A stretch of DNA of 64,000 nt, taken from positions 43,436 to 107,435 of the forward strand of contig NZ_JASHKR010000017.1 of NCBI RefSeq assembly GCF_030056815.1, in the 5' to 3' direction. Below, in pieces: positions 19,921-30,223 of this stretch; the first letter of the stretch is position 1, and each line of letters opens with the position of its first letter. Position numbers and translations under genes: made by a program. The DNA comes from Rhodococcus sp. IEGM 1379 (GTDB lineage Bacteria > Actinomycetota > Actinomycetes > Mycobacteriales > Mycobacteriaceae). A model generated the notes under the pieces. That model saw only the letters and a list, made by a program, of their open reading frames with translations. It had not been told where the DNA came from and made no database searches.

Positions 19921-21192
19921 ATGTTAGTGCACTTCCGCCAGTTTCTGCCATCGGAGCAGATATATTCGGTTCAGATCAATCGGTTGACCCCGAGTAATCC
20001 GGCAATCGCTGCCGTAGTGCTCGGCGTTTTGAGTGTGGTGTGGCTCTTCGGGATTGTGGCCGCAAAGTTGGCCGGTGACGTCGGAATGAGACTCTTGCAT
20101 TCGCCGTCGCTGATTATTCAAGCGGTGATGTTCATCGTCATTCTCACGTTTTCCGCTTGTCTACGTCGCGCATTTCCGATTGGTTCGTTTCTGGTGGCGA
20201 TGGTCAGCACCGCGGGCCTGACGTTGCTGCTGGACGACCGATCTATGGGTTTGACGCCGCTGTACTTTTTTGCGATCGTGACACTGGCGATTCGCACACA
20301 GGGAATGAAACTTGTGTTGCTCACTGTGCTGGCAATGGCGACGGACGTGGCTGTGACCGCAGGACGCGGATTGGAGCCGACCAATAATCTTGGCGAGGTA
20401 CAAACGCCTCAGCATTTGATCATCCTGCAGATTGTCAATGTTCTGTTCACCTATGGAATGCTTGTTGCCTTTGGTCTGGTCATTGCGAAGTTCCGTACGT
20501 ATTCATCGACCAGTAGTGCTGCCATCGAACAACTTCGGCAGGAACACGAGGCGAAGTTGAATGATGCAATCGCGTCTGAGCGGCAGAACATGGCACGTGA
20601 ACTGCATGATGTTGCAGCCCATCACCTCACCGGAATGCTCATCCAGACAAAATCGGCGAACAAGGTCCTTGCGAGCCATCCGGACGATGTGCAAGCAATG
20701 CTCGACGGAGCGATCGACCAAGGGCAGCGAGCGCTCGACAGTTTGCGTCAGATCGTGGGAATCCTGCGGTTGGGTGAAGGTGATCCCGATTACCCGCAGC
20801 CGATGATCGCCGATATCCCGGAAATGATCGACGGATGTCGGGCAGCGGGTTCGCCGTTGACTTTCGAACTGGAGGGCAGTTTTGCCGAACTCGACAGTGC
20901 GGTGCAGCTATCGTGTTATCGGATTGTTCAGGAGGCATTGTCGAATGCACTTCGGCATGCGCCGACCAGTCCGGTTCACGTGAGCGTTTGTCGTGATCAT
21001 GCATCGGTAATCGTCACGATCGACAACGAATACGGAATCAGTACGGCTGCTATGCGAGGTCAGGGCTTCGGTATCCCGGGAATGAGGGAACGAATCACGC
21101 TCTTGGGCGGAGAATTCTCAGCCGGACCCGATGGGACCGGTGGATGGACAGTACGGGCGACGATGCCGATTAGCGGGAGGATTATCGCATGA
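19921..21192 (+). CDS. NarL-type sensor histidine kinase (HisKA_3)
   Basis: I take the ATG at 19921 (MLVHFRQFLPSEQIYSVQIN); a GTG at 19888 adds 11 residues. About six membrane helices fill residues 30-195, with no large external loop. The dimerisation helix has the phospho-accepting His in ERQNMARELHDVAAHHLTGM. The ATPase domain has VQEALSNALRHAPTSP, VTIDNEYG and GQGFGIPGMRERITLLGG. It overlaps the response regulator by ATGA and forms one operon with it. Confidence 0.93.
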   Translation: MLVHFRQFLPSEQIYSVQINRLTPSNPAIAAVVLGVLSVVWLFGIVAAKLAGDVGMRLLHSPSLIIQAVMFIVILTFSACLRRAFPIGSFLVAMVSTAGLTLLLDDRSMGLTPLYFFAIVTLAIRTQGMKLVLLTVLAMATDVAVTAGRGLEPTNNLGEVQTPQHLIILQIVNVLFTYGMLVAFGLVIAKFRTYSSTSSAAIEQLRQEHEAKLNDAIASERQNMARELHDVAAHHLTGMLIQTKSANKVLASHPDDVQAMLDGAIDQGQRALDSLRQIVGILRLGEGDPDYPQPMIADIPEMIDGCRAAGSPLTFELEGSFAELDSAVQLSCYRIVQEALSNALRHAPTSPVHVSVCRDHASVIVTIDNEYGISTAAMRGQGFGIPGMRERITLLGGEFSAGPDGTGGWTVRATMPISGRIIA

Positions 21193-21848
21193 TCTCAGTA
21201 CTTATTGCCGACGATCAAGCGGTTGTCCGGGAAGGATTCGATCTTTTCCTTCGTGATCACCCTCGGATCGAGGTGATCGGTCATGCAAGCTCGGGAACTC
21301 AAGCGGTGGAACAAGTCCGGCTACTTCGCCCGGACGTGGTGCTGATGGATATCAGAATGCCGCGCGGTGACGGGCTTACGGCGACTCGCGAGGTTTTGAA
21401 AGAGTTCCCGAATACTCGCGTCGTTGTTGTCACGACTTTCGATCTCGACGAGTACGTGTTCGGCGCTCTTGACATGGGAGCGGCGGGGTTCTTGCTCAAG
21501 GACACGGATCCGAAAGACTTGGTAGCGGCAGTCATTGCTGCGGCAGAAGGCGGTTCGGTACTTTCGCCGCGACTCACGCGCAGGTTGATAGTGGAATTCG
21601 GCAAACGAAAGCAGTCGGTCGGGGTATTGCTTCCCGGTCACGACCTGAGTCTGCGTGAGATGGAAGTTGTCCAGCATCTCGCGAGAGGCTTGGGCAACGG
21701 TGAAGTGGCTGACGTGATGGAACTCGAATTGAGCACCGTCAAGTCACATATCAGCAATATCTGCCGGAAACTCGATGTGCGTACGAGGGTACAAATTGTC
21801 ATCTGGGCGTATCAGAACGATGTTGTGCGCGAGTTTTCGACAGAATAG
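21189..21848 (+). CDS. NarL/FixJ-family response regulator
   Basis: A 219-residue receiver plus LuxR-type helix-turn-helix. The phospho-acceptor Asp is in PDVVLMDIRMPRGDG and the conserved Lys in GFLLKDTDPKD. The DNA-binding part is LSLREMEVVQHLARGLGNGE followed by LSTVKSHISNICRKLDVR. It is coupled to the kinase gene just upstream; targets are unknown. Confidence 0.94.
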   Translation: MISVLIADDQAVVREGFDLFLRDHPRIEVIGHASSGTQAVEQVRLLRPDVVLMDIRMPRGDGLTATREVLKEFPNTRVVVVTTFDLDEYVFGALDMGAAGFLLKDTDPKDLVAAVIAAAEGGSVLSPRLTRRLIVEFGKRKQSVGVLLPGHDLSLREMEVVQHLARGLGNGEVADVMELELSTVKSHISNICRKLDVRTRVQIVIWAYQNDVVREFSTE

Positions 21849-21896
21849 GCGTACCCGAGTTCACGTCCGGTAGCGGACATGAACTCGGATACGCCT
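21847..21896. terminator. Bidirectional terminator hairpin
   Basis: A 23-bp imperfect stem with two G-U-type mismatches and a four-base loop sits between the convergent response-regulator and phosphatase genes. It can serve both transcripts. Confidence 0.85.
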
Positions 21897-21920
21897 CGTA
21901 TGTGATGCCTGTGTCGGAAC

Positions 21921-22874
21921 TCAGCCGAGCAGTTTGGCCTTCAGCTCCATGATGGTGCCCTGGCTCAGTCCCAGGCCCTCCGTCAGGTAGTTGTCAATGG
22001 TTCCGTAATCCGCCTTCACCTGGTCGAGGCCGGCTTGGAGGAAGCTGGCTTCCACTCCGAGTGCCGGTGCGGCTATTGCTGCTGCGCCGGCACCGTACGT
22101 CGCGGTGATGTAAGCGGTGGCCGCTGCGATGCTTTTGACCGAGTACTCGTTGGTCAGAAGGTAATCGTCCATGATGGTGGACTGGTCGACGCCGGCGATG
22201 CTGAGCAGCAGCATTGCGGTCCAACCCGTGCGGTCCTTACCGGAGGTGCAGTGAAAGACCTGCGGGCCATCGGTTTTCGCCATGTTGGTGAGGAGGGTCT
22301 TCAACCCGGCGCGCTCGACTGCGCCGGTAACAAATATCCGGTTCATTTCTTGCATGGCGCCGCGCATTTCGTCGGGCGTGCGGATTGTGGCCATCATCGC
22401 TGTTATGTCCACGTCGTGTGCCAGGATCGAGATGTGTTCGCTGTCGACGCCGGGCGGCAGAACATCCGGCACCTTGGCGATTTCGCCGTCGGTACGGAGG
22501 TCGTAAACCTTTGCCAAATCAAGCTTTACGAGCTCTGCCATATCGGCACCCTTCGGGGTGAACGCGTTGGCTCGGTAGAAGACGCCCTTGTTGAGATGCT
22601 GGCCGAGGGATCCCGTGTAGCCGGATCCCTCATATCCGTCTCCGGTTCCTGCGACATCGCGGAAGTTGTCGATACCCTCGAGGCGCGGGGCGTCGGGAGC
22701 CTGCTGCGAACTGCCGAGGCCGAGCGAACCGAAGTCCAGTGAACCGAATCCGGCGGATCGAAGCGGATCGGCCTGGGCGAGCGCAGTTCCGCCGATACCG
22801 GTCATCAGGAGGCTGCCCGTGATTGCCAGTGTTGCGGCGGCACGGAGACCGACAGTGCGTGAAGTTCGAGGCAT
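21921..22874 (-). CDS. Secreted protein-tyrosine phosphatase, PtpB-like
   Basis: The ATG at 22874 gives 317 residues, preceded by GAAAGGG. A Sec signal peptide (MPRTSRTVGLRAAATLAITG, cleaved near ALAQA) is followed by a Ser/Gly-rich linker. The P-loop is VFHCTSGKDRTGW, which fits HCX5R of the Y_phosphatase3 family; M. tuberculosis PtpB has the related HCFAGKDRTG. It probably dephosphorylates protein tyrosines or phosphoinositides outside the cell. An environmental Rhodococcus would have no obvious host target. Confidence 0.93.
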   Translation of the reverse strand: MPRTSRTVGLRAAATLAITGSLLMTGIGGTALAQADPLRSAGFGSLDFGSLGLGSSQQAPDAPRLEGIDNFRDVAGTGDGYEGSGYTGSLGQHLNKGVFYRANAFTPKGADMAELVKLDLAKVYDLRTDGEIAKVPDVLPPGVDSEHISILAHDVDITAMMATIRTPDEMRGAMQEMNRIFVTGAVERAGLKTLLTNMAKTDGPQVFHCTSGKDRTGWTAMLLLSIAGVDQSTIMDDYLLTNEYSVKSIAAATAYITATYGAGAAAIAAPALGVEASFLQAGLDQVKADYGTIDNYLTEGLGLSQGTIMELKAKLLG

Positions 22875-23177
22875 CTGTAAACCCTTTCGTGAAGCGGGAA
22901 TCTGATTGCGATGAATGAAGTGATCTGAGTGTGTGTCGCAAAAATGCCGGATTTCGGCGTCTCTCCCGTCCAATGGGAAAACTGGTTGTCTTGCGCTTGG
23001 CGGGCACTACCGGAACCCGTAGATTCAGTAGCCGCGCGGCTACTGTGACAGTGGCCTCTCACTTGTAGGTGAGAAGCCATCCGCAAATCCAGGTCAGCGG
23101 GCCGCGGGCCTCTCAGAACGGCGAGTTTCGGTCACCACGGTTCTGTGTGAGTCGGTAACTCCCGATAGGGTGGCAAC
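22875..23177. other. 303-bp intergenic region between the phosphatase and purC
   Basis: It holds the divergent promoters of both genes. No coding frame with a credible protein was seen. The notable content is a perfect 20-bp palindrome at 23026-23045 and a small hairpin (TCTCAC-N6-GTGAGA) just after it. Confidence 0.7.
23026..23045. repeat. Perfect 20-bp palindrome
   Basis: CAGTAGCCGCGCGGCTACTG is its own reverse complement, with no spacer. It lies about 130 bp upstream of the purC start and 150 bp upstream of the phosphatase start. It may be an operator or part of a hairpin. Confidence 0.75.
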
Positions 23178-24071
23178 GTGCGTCCTACACTTGATTCCTA
23201 CACTCATCTGGCCGGTGGCAAGGTCCGCGACCTTTACACGATCGACGACGAGCACCTGCTGCTTGTCGCGAGTGATCGGATCTCGGCCTACGACCACGTG
23301 CTCAGCACGCCGATTCCGGACAAGGGCCGCGTCCTCACTGCGATGAGCGTGTTCTTCTTCAACGTCCTCGGCGGCAACAATCACCTAGCCGGTGAGCCCG
23401 ACGACGATCGCATCCCCGAAGAGGTCCTGGGGCGTGCGTTGGTAGTGAAGAAGCTGAACATGGTGCAGGTCGAATGCGTCGTCCGCGGCTACCTCACCGG
23501 ATCCGGGCTGGTCGACTACAACAACACCGGAGCCGTCTGCGGTGTGTCCCTGCCTGCTGGTCTGGTCGAGGCCAGTCAGCTGCCCGACCCCATCTTTACT
23601 CCCGCTTCCAAAGCTGCCATGGGTGATCACGACGAGAACATCAGTTTCGCTGAGGTCGTCGAGAAGGTTGGTCAGCCGCTCGCGATCCAACTCCGTGAAG
23701 ACACGCTCGACGTGTACGCGCGCGCATCGAACTTCGCGGCAGACCGCGGAATCATCCTCGCGGACACCAAGCTCGAATTCGGTCTCGATGCCGCCGGCAA
23801 CTTGGTGCTTGCCGACGAGGTACTCACTCCGGACTCGTCGCGTTACTGGCCGGCCGACGGCTACGAGGCCGGCAAGGTTCAGCCCAGCTTCGACAAGCAG
23901 TTTGTCCGAAACTGGCTGACCAGTGCAGAATCCGGCTGGGACCGAGCGTCGGACACAACGCCGCCGCCACTCCCGCAGGAGATTGTCGACGCGACCCGGG
24001 TGCGTTACATCGAAGCCTACGAACGTATTTCCGGATTGTCCTTCGCCGATTGGGTCGGTCCCAGCGCATGA
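23178..24071 (+). CDS. purC: Phosphoribosylaminoimidazole-succinocarboxamide synthase (SAICAR synthetase)
   Basis: PurC condenses CAIR with aspartate using ATP. The 297-residue protein starts at a GTG. Family marks are [62 protein letters not shown] and [13 protein letters not shown]. Its stop overlaps the start of the oligopeptidase gene by ATGA, so the two are cotranscribed. Confidence 0.98.
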   Translation: MRPTLDSYTHLAGGKVRDLYTIDDEHLLLVASDRISAYDHVLSTPIPDKGRVLTAMSVFFFNVLGGNNHLAGEPDDDRIPEEVLGRALVVKKLNMVQVECVVRGYLTGSGLVDYNNTGAVCGVSLPAGLVEASQLPDPIFTPASKAAMGDHDENISFAEVVEKVGQPLAIQLREDTLDVYARASNFAADRGIILADTKLEFGLDAAGNLVLADEVLTPDSSRYWPADGYEAGKVQPSFDKQFVRNWLTSAESGWDRASDTTPPPLPQEIVDATRVRYIEAYERISGLSFADWVGPSA

Positions 24072-26182
24072 GCCCCGTCCCGCCAGTCGCGAAGAAGGTT
24101 CCCGCTGAACGTACCCATCACGGACACACGTTCGTCGATGACTACGAGTGGCTGCGGGACAAGGAAAATGCCGAGGTGGTTGCCTACCTCGAGTCCGAGA
24201 ATGCGTACACCGATCAGCAGACCGCTCATCTGGAGCCGTTGCGCGAGAAGATCTTCCAGGAGATCAAATCACGCACCCAGGAAACGGATATGTCGGTACC
24301 CACTCGTATGGGGAAGTGGTGGTACTACGCTCGCAGCGTCGAGGGAAAGTCGTACAACGTTCACTGCCGCTGTCCTATCTCCGACGAGAGTGACTGGACG
24401 CCACCCAATCTGACGCCTGGTGTCGAATTGGCCGGCGAACAGATTCTCATGGACGGCAATCTCGAGGCCGAAGGCCACGACTTCTTCTCGCTCGGCGCGT
24501 TCTCGATCAGCGAAGACGGCACTCTGCTGGCGTACTCCGTGGACGTGCTCGGCGACGAGCGATACACCCTGCGGTTCAAGAACCTCGAGACTGGCGAGCT
24601 CCTCGCCGACGAGATTCCCGACACCGCCCCCGGTGCTACCTGGGCACTCGATCACAGTCACGTCTTCTACATGACTGTCGACGAGTCCTGGCGTCCCGAC
24701 ACCGTCTGGCGGCACAAGCTGGGAACACCGCAGAGTCAAGATGTTTCGGTGTTCCACGAGCCTGACGAGCGCTACTGGGTGTCGATAGGGTCGACTCGCA
24801 GCGAAAAGTACCTGATGATCTGGGTCGGTTCCAAGGTGACCAGCGAAGGCTGGATGCTGGAATCCGCAAACCCGGAAGGTGACTTCCGTGTGATCATTCC
24901 CCGCCGGGACGGTGTCGAGTACGGCGCCGAACACGCTGTGATCGGGGGAGAGGATCGCTTCCTCATTCTCCACAACGACGTCGTCGACGGCGTGAAGGCC
25001 GAGAATTTCGTGCTGGCCGAGGCTCCGGTTTCGGATCCGACGAACATGACCATGTTGATCGCACACAGCGAAGACGTGCGTCTGGAAGAGGCCGACACCT
25101 TTGCCGGTCATATCGTGCTGAGCTACCGGCGCGAGGCTTTGACTCGGGTTGCTGTGTGGCCGTTGACAGCCGACGGCTACGGCGAGCGTCACGAGATAGA
25201 TTTCGACGAAGAACTGTTCAGTATCGGAATGGGCTCCAACCCGGAATGGGCTCAGCCCACCATCCGGCTCGGATTCACATCCTTCATCACCCCGGGGCAG
25301 GTCTACGACTACTACGTCGACAGTGGTGAACTGGCGCTACGTAAGTCGCAGCCCGTTCTCGGAGACTTCGATGCGAAGAACTACGAGCAGCGCCGCGATT
25401 GGGCAGTGGCCGAAGACGGAACTCGGATCCCGCTGTCCATCGTTCGGCGCGTCGGCGCACCTGAGGGCCCGGCACCGTTGTTGTTGTACGGCTACGGTTC
25501 GTACGAGGCGAGCATCGACCCGTCGTTCTCGGTGGCACGTTTGTCTCTACTCGATCGCGGTGTTGTCTTTGTGGTCGCCCACGTACGTGGTGGCGGCGAG
25601 ATGGGTCGGCATTGGTACGAGAACGGCAAGACGCTTACCAAGAAGAACACTTTTACCGACTTCATCTCTTGCGCAAAGCATTTGATCGATGCCGGCGTCA
25701 CCACTGCTGATCGGATGGTTGCCGACGGCGGCAGCGCGGGCGGCTTGCTGATGGGTGCTGTAGCCAACCTCGCGCCGGAACTCTTTGCGGGCATTCTCGC
25801 GAACGTGCCGTTTGTCGATCCACTGACGTCGATCCTGGATCCGTCGTTGCCGCTCACGGTCATCGAGTGGGACGAATGGGGAGACCCCTTGCACAACAAG
25901 GACGTCTACGAGTACATGCACTCGTACAGTCCGTACGAGAACGTGGAAGCCAAGGACTACCCGGCGATTCTGGCGATCACCAGCATCAACGACACCCGTG
26001 TCCTCTACGTCGAGCCGGCCAAGTGGGTTGCCAAACTTCGCGCGACCAAGACCGGGGAGGCTCCGCTACTTCTCAAGACCGAGATGAGCGCCGGACACGG
26101 CGGCGTCAGCGGTCGCTACGAGAAGTGGAAAGAAGTTGCTTTCGAGTTCGCATGGGTACTCGACACCGTCGGTGCCAACTAG
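24068..26182 (+). CDS. ptrB: Oligopeptidase B (S9A prolyl oligopeptidase family)
   Basis: A 704-residue serine peptidase that cleaves short peptides after Arg or Lys. The N-terminal beta-propeller spans roughly residues 75-410 and the alpha/beta-hydrolase domain follows. The nucleophile is in [15 protein letters not shown]; the Asp and His lie in [13 protein letters not shown] and [15 protein letters not shown]. The pairing of this gene with purC is also found in mycobacteria. Its 3' end overlaps the convergent response-regulator gene by 4 bp. Confidence 0.95.
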   Translation: MSPVPPVAKKVPAERTHHGHTFVDDYEWLRDKENAEVVAYLESENAYTDQQTAHLEPLREKIFQEIKSRTQETDMSVPTRMGKWWYYARSVEGKSYNVHCRCPISDESDWTPPNLTPGVELAGEQILMDGNLEAEGHDFFSLGAFSISEDGTLLAYSVDVLGDERYTLRFKNLETGELLADEIPDTAPGATWALDHSHVFYMTVDESWRPDTVWRHKLGTPQSQDVSVFHEPDERYWVSIGSTRSEKYLMIWVGSKVTSEGWMLESANPEGDFRVIIPRRDGVEYGAEHAVIGGEDRFLILHNDVVDGVKAENFVLAEAPVSDPTNMTMLIAHSEDVRLEEADTFAGHIVLSYRREALTRVAVWPLTADGYGERHEIDFDEELFSIGMGSNPEWAQPTIRLGFTSFITPGQVYDYYVDSGELALRKSQPVLGDFDAKNYEQRRDWAVAEDGTRIPLSIVRRVGAPEGPAPLLLYGYGSYEASIDPSFSVARLSLLDRGVVFVVAHVRGGGEMGRHWYENGKTLTKKNTFTDFISCAKHLIDAGVTTADRMVADGGSAGGLLMGAVANLAPELFAGILANVPFVDPLTSILDPSLPLTVIEWDEWGDPLHNKDVYEYMHSYSPYENVEAKDYPAILAITSINDTRVLYVEPAKWVAKLRATKTGEAPLLLKTEMSAGHGGVSGRYEKWKEVAFEFAWVLDTVGAN

Positions 26183-26868
26183 GCCCTGCGGTACCGAACC
26201 TGTGGGCGTCCCGCACGTCCGTATTCGGTTTCCCGGGTGAGCAATCCGTCGTCTGCCAGTTTTTCGAGGTAGCGCCAGGCGGTCACCCGGGAAACACCCA
26301 CGGACATGGCCACCTCGGCGGCAGTCACTGGACTCTCCGACGCGCGTACGCACGCGGATACCAATCCGAGTGTTTGCGACGAAATACCTTTCGGTGATGC
26401 TGCTCTGTCGTCAGAAGTTCGGAGTGCCGCCATTGCCCGGTCGATATCGTGTTGGCTGACGGCTGATTCGCCGGCGGGCAGCGCAGCGCGGTACTCCAGG
26501 TACCTCTCGAGCTTGTCGCGGAAAGCGGCAAACGTGAACGGCTTGAGCAGGTAGAGAACGATTCCGCGCGCAACGGCGTTGCGTACTACGTCGAGGTCTC
26601 GGGCCGAGGTCACGGCAATGATGTCCGGACTGGGGCGCAACCCGCCCAGTGCTGACGCAACGTCGAGTCCACTCGCGTCGGGTAGTCCGATGTCAAGTAG
26701 TACCAAGTCGATGGGTTGATCGGTGGCGTTGGCTTCGGTTACCGCGCGCAGCGCAGCCTGTCCGGTGTGAACAACGCTGTGCACCAAAAACTCCGGAACG
26801 CGCTCCACGTAAGAGCGATGCGCTGCGGTAATCAACGGTTCGTCGTCGACGATGAGTACCCGGATCAT
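26179..26868 (-). CDS. CitB/DcuR-type response regulator
   Basis: A 229-residue regulator from the ATG at 26868, which overlaps the kinase stop by ATGA. The receiver domain has VLIVDDEP, the phospho-acceptor in IDLVLLDIGLPDASG and the Lys in YLLKPFTFAAF. The C-terminal helix-turn-helix (TAAEVAMSVGVSRVTAWRYL) matches the CitB/DcuR group. With the kinase it most likely senses a C4-dicarboxylate or citrate and controls the divergent dctA. Confidence 0.93.
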   Translation of the reverse strand: MIRVLIVDDEPLITAAHRSYVERVPEFLVHSVVHTGQAALRAVTEANATDQPIDLVLLDIGLPDASGLDVASALGGLRPSPDIIAVTSARDLDVVRNAVARGIVLYLLKPFTFAAFRDKLERYLEYRAALPAGESAVSQHDIDRAMAALRTSDDRAASPKGISSQTLGLVSACVRASESPVTAAEVAMSVGVSRVTAWRYLEKLADDGLLTRETEYGRAGRPQVRYRRA

Positions 26869-28451
26869 TGTGATGCCTTCTCGTGTCGAATCGGAATACG
26901 AACTACCAGCATGGATCCGAGACCGGGTTCGCTCACGAAAGTGCCACCGTGGCGCTTCACGATCTGCGAGACCAGGGCAAGGCCGATGCCGCGAGAGCCT
27001 GATTTGGTGGAATATCCACGCTCCTTTGCCTTTTCGAGTGCGTCGGGTGTCATTCCCGGACCACTGTCGGCGACGGCAACTACCATCATCGAATCCTCTT
27101 CCATCACTGTCACTTCCACCCACGGGTCTGGGCCCGATCGGGCGGCGTCTATAGCATTGTCCACCAGATTGCCGACCAGCGTGACCAATTCACGGGCGGT
27201 GAGCGTGGAAACGGGGCCGAGCGCAGTGTCTTCGGTGACGGTCAACTCCACCCCGCGCTCGGTCGCCTCGCTCAGTTTGCCGAGCAGTAGGGCCGCCAGT
27301 GCAGGCTCGTGGACCGCATTGACCAACCGATCGATCAGCTGCTGAGAAACACGTAACTCGTTGGTGGCAAAGGCGACTGCGTCGTCGTATCGTCCCAACT
27401 CCACCATGGTGATGATGGTGTGTAGTCGGTTGGCGCTCTCGTGTGCCTGTGAGCGCAGTGATTCTGCGAACCCTCGAATCGAGTCAAGTTCGCCCAGAAC
27501 ATTCTGCAACTCGGTGTGATCGCGAATTGTTAGAACCGTTCCAATTCTCTTGCCCTCCCACTCAACCGGATGCTGATTGACCACCAGTATTCGTAGATCG
27601 GTGAGATGAACCTGATCCTTCGCCGAACCGGCGTCCACGTCTCGCAGGGTGGAAGGAAGGGACGAAAGTTCAACGCGCCCATTCGGTAGGTCGAGGAGGC
27701 GACGGGCTTCGTCGTTGACCATCTCCACCTGAGCTTGTCCGCCTCGCCCGCGGCCGATGACGACCAACCCTTCGCCGATGCTGTGCAGAACGGCGTCGTG
27801 ATGTTCGTACATCGTGAGCAGTTCGTCAGGTGCCAGACCGAGGGTTTGACGCCTGATCCGGCGACTCACGAGCAATGAACTCAGGACCGCCGCAATCAAT
27901 CCCGCCGCGGTTATTGCCAGGATGGTCGGAATGCTCTGCGCGAACTGCTTGCTGATCTCCTCGCGCGTGACGCCGACAGACACCAGACCGACCAGCGTTC
28001 CCTTCGCGTCGTAAACCGGTGTGACAGCGCGAATCGACGGACCCAACGAACCGGCATACGTTTCGGTGAACGTCTCGCCGGCCAAGGCTCGGTCGATGTT
28101 GCCGGTGAACAATTGCCCGATCAATTCCGGATTGGTGTGGGTATAGCGCGTCCGGTCCGGTGCCATCACCACGATGAAATCGACGCCGGTGGCCTGGCGT
28201 ATTTCCTCGGTCTGAGGTTGCAGGACCGCAGTCGGATCAGGGCTTGCCAGAGCCTGGGCGGTGGAGTCGGACAGGGCGAGGGTCTCCGCGATCGAGCTCA
28301 CCTGTCGGCGGATGGCGTCGTCGCTGTCGCCGCGCTCGTCGACAATCGCCAAAGCGCCGCCGACACCGATGACCAGCGTCAACAGTGCCAGCTGCAGTAG
28401 CAGAATCTGCCGAGCGACGCTCATACGTCGGCGACTGCGTAGTTCGACCAT
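26865..28451 (-). CDS. CitA/DcuS-type sensor histidine kinase
   Basis: The ATG at 28451 follows AGGAGAGG and gives 528 residues. A first helix (near residues 10-30) leads to an external PDC sensor (ATGVDFIVVMAPDRTRYTHT, TPVYDAKGTLVGLVSVGVTR), a second helix, a cytoplasmic PAS domain and the kinase core. The phospho-accepting His is in LRSQAHESANRLHTIITMVE, the CitA/DcuS form. The ATPase marks are NLVDNAIDAARSG, DSGPGMT and SRGIGLALVSQIVKRHGG. It is coupled to the regulator and divergent from dctA. Confidence 0.95.
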   Translation of the reverse strand: MVELRSRRRMSVARQILLLQLALLTLVIGVGGALAIVDERGDSDDAIRRQVSSIAETLALSDSTAQALASPDPTAVLQPQTEEIRQATGVDFIVVMAPDRTRYTHTNPELIGQLFTGNIDRALAGETFTETYAGSLGPSIRAVTPVYDAKGTLVGLVSVGVTREEISKQFAQSIPTILAITAAGLIAAVLSSLLVSRRIRRQTLGLAPDELLTMYEHHDAVLHSIGEGLVVIGRGRGGQAQVEMVNDEARRLLDLPNGRVELSSLPSTLRDVDAGSAKDQVHLTDLRILVVNQHPVEWEGKRIGTVLTIRDHTELQNVLGELDSIRGFAESLRSQAHESANRLHTIITMVELGRYDDAVAFATNELRVSQQLIDRLVNAVHEPALAALLLGKLSEATERGVELTVTEDTALGPVSTLTARELVTLVGNLVDNAIDAARSGPDPWVEVTVMEEDSMMVVAVADSGPGMTPDALEKAKERGYSTKSGSRGIGLALVSQIVKRHGGTFVSEPGLGSMLVVRIPIRHEKASQ

Positions 28452-28524
28452 CGGCCTCTCCTGAACGTTATGAACACAAACTTCACGTCTCGAGTATTTG
28501 CAGCAAGAATTCTCCACGACTTGA

Positions 28525-28542
28525 AAGTGATCCCGATCACTT
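28525..28542. promoter_or_regulatory. CRP/GlxR-like site upstream of dctA
   Basis: AAGTGATC-CC-GATCACTT is a perfect 18-bp inverted repeat. Its core GTGA-N6-TCAC matches the actinobacterial cAMP-receptor consensus TGTGA-N6-TCACA. It ends 27 bp before the dctA start, so it may overlap the transcription start. Confidence 0.7.
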
Positions 28543-28569
28543 CACAGATTTCCCACCAAAGGACATCCC

Positions 28570-29982
28570 ATGAGCATCACGGCAACAGGGACAGTAGACG
28601 CTTCCCCACAGCCCGAGGGCACCCCGGCGAAGCGCGACAAGACGCACTGGCTCTACATGAGCGTCATCGTTGCTGTCATCGGCGGCATCCTCGTCGGTTG
28701 GCTCGCACCCGAATTCGGCAAGTCGGTCGGTGTGCTCGGCACGTTGTTCGTCAGCTTGATCAAGATGATGATCAGCCCGGTCATCTTCTGCACCATTGTG
28801 CTCGGAATCGGCTCGGTACGCGCTGCGGCGAAGGTCGGCAAGGTCGGCGGTCTGGCGCTTGCCTACTTCATCGGTATGTCGACCGTTGCTCTCGCGATCG
28901 GCTTGGGTGTCGGTAACCTGCTGAACCCCGGCAGCGGCTTGAACATCACGCCCAACTCGGCTTCCATCGCCAAGCTCACCGATGCAGCTCATAGCGCCGG
29001 TGGGACGTGGGACTTCATCGCGTCGATCATCCCGACGTCGATGCTGTCCTCTCTTACCGCCGGTAGCGTGCTGCAGACGCTGTTCGTGGCGATGCTCGTG
29101 GGCTTCGCGATCCAGTCGCTCGGTAAGCCCGGCGAGCCGATCCTCAAGGGAATCGGCCACATTCAGAAGCTCGTGTTCAAGATCCTCACGATGATTCTGT
29201 GGCTCGCCCCGATCGGTGCTTTCGGCGCCATCGCCAGCGTGGTCGGCCAGACCGGACTGAGCGCCGTGGTTCAGCTCGGGACACTGATGATCGGCTTCTA
29301 CCTGACCTGCCTGATCTTCATCTTCGGTGTCCTCGGAACCCTGCTCCGCGCGGTGACCGGATTCAACATCTTCAAGCTGGTCAAGTACTTGGCCCGCGAG
29401 TACCTGCTCATCTTCGCGACCTCGTCCTCCGAATCGGCATTGCCGCGACTGATCGCCAAGATGGAGCACGTCGGCGTCGAGCGCACCACTGTCGGCATCG
29501 TCGTTCCGACCGGCTACTCCTTCAACCTCGACGGCACCGCGATCTACCTGACCATGGCGTCGATCTTCATTGCCGACGCGATGGGTCAGCCCCTCGCCTT
29601 CGGTGAGCAGCTCTCTCTGCTGGTGTTCATGATCATCGCCTCGAAGGGTGCTGCGGGAGTCAGCGGCGCCGGATTGGCAACGCTTGCAGGCGGTTTGCAG
29701 AGCCACCGTCCCGAACTGCTCGACGGCGTCGGCCTGATCGTCGGTATCGACCGCTTCATGTCCGAAGCCCGAGCGATCACCAACTTCTCGGGCAACGCCG
29801 TCGCCACGCTCCTTATCGGAGTCTGGACCAAGACCATCGACAAGGAACGCGTCGTCGAGGTCCTGGACGGCAAGATCCCGTTCAACGAAGCCACGATGCT
29901 CGACGACGAGGACGAAGAAGAGCAGCACAAGCTCGAAACTGCGCCTGCTGGAACCAATCAGTCATTTGTCAGTCACCACTAA
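28570..29982 (+). CDS. dctA: C4-dicarboxylate transporter (DAACS family)
   Basis: DctA imports succinate, fumarate or malate with cations. The 470-residue protein has the DAACS fold: eight or so helices, the Ser-rich hairpin tip IFATSSSESALPRL, the cation-site motif GYSFNLDGTAIYLTMA and the second hairpin SKGAAGVSGAGLATLAG. It is preceded by AAAGGA. The divergent CitAB-type system and the CRP-like palindrome between them suggest substrate induction with catabolite control. Confidence 0.95.
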   Translation: MSITATGTVDASPQPEGTPAKRDKTHWLYMSVIVAVIGGILVGWLAPEFGKSVGVLGTLFVSLIKMMISPVIFCTIVLGIGSVRAAAKVGKVGGLALAYFIGMSTVALAIGLGVGNLLNPGSGLNITPNSASIAKLTDAAHSAGGTWDFIASIIPTSMLSSLTAGSVLQTLFVAMLVGFAIQSLGKPGEPILKGIGHIQKLVFKILTMILWLAPIGAFGAIASVVGQTGLSAVVQLGTLMIGFYLTCLIFIFGVLGTLLRAVTGFNIFKLVKYLAREYLLIFATSSSESALPRLIAKMEHVGVERTTVGIVVPTGYSFNLDGTAIYLTMASIFIADAMGQPLAFGEQLSLLVFMIIASKGAAGVSGAGLATLAGGLQSHRPELLDGVGLIVGIDRFMSEARAITNFSGNAVATLLIGVWTKTIDKERVVEVLDGKIPFNEATMLDDEDEEEQHKLETAPAGTNQSFVSHH

Positions 29983-30046
29983 AGGTTTGAGCACTTCCGT
30001 ACCGCGGAACCCATTCTGCGATCAGTGATCCTGGTCGTATCTAGAT

Positions 30047-30085
30047 GAATGAGACCGTCGCACCCACCGTGCGGCGGTCTCATTC
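30047..30085 (+). terminator. Terminator hairpin after dctA
   Basis: A 17-bp stem with one wobble pair (arm starting GAATGAGACCG) and a five-base loop lies 64 bp after the dctA stop. It lacks a T run. The rest of 29983-30223 shows no gene. Confidence 0.75.
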
Positions 30086-30223
30086 TGTAGACGCTCGGAG
30101 CGTCGTACGAGTCCATTGACGCGGGACAGCGATTCCCCCGCGCGGGCGTTGTCAACTTGGGGCGAAGAATTCCCGTCAGCCGACTCCGCAACGTGTCCCC
30201 GAAGTGGCGCTGATCTAAGCCGC

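Noticed and set aside
28537..29928. 463-codon open frame opposite dctA
   Set aside because: Gln/Asp/Arg-rich antisense shadow of a membrane-protein gene.
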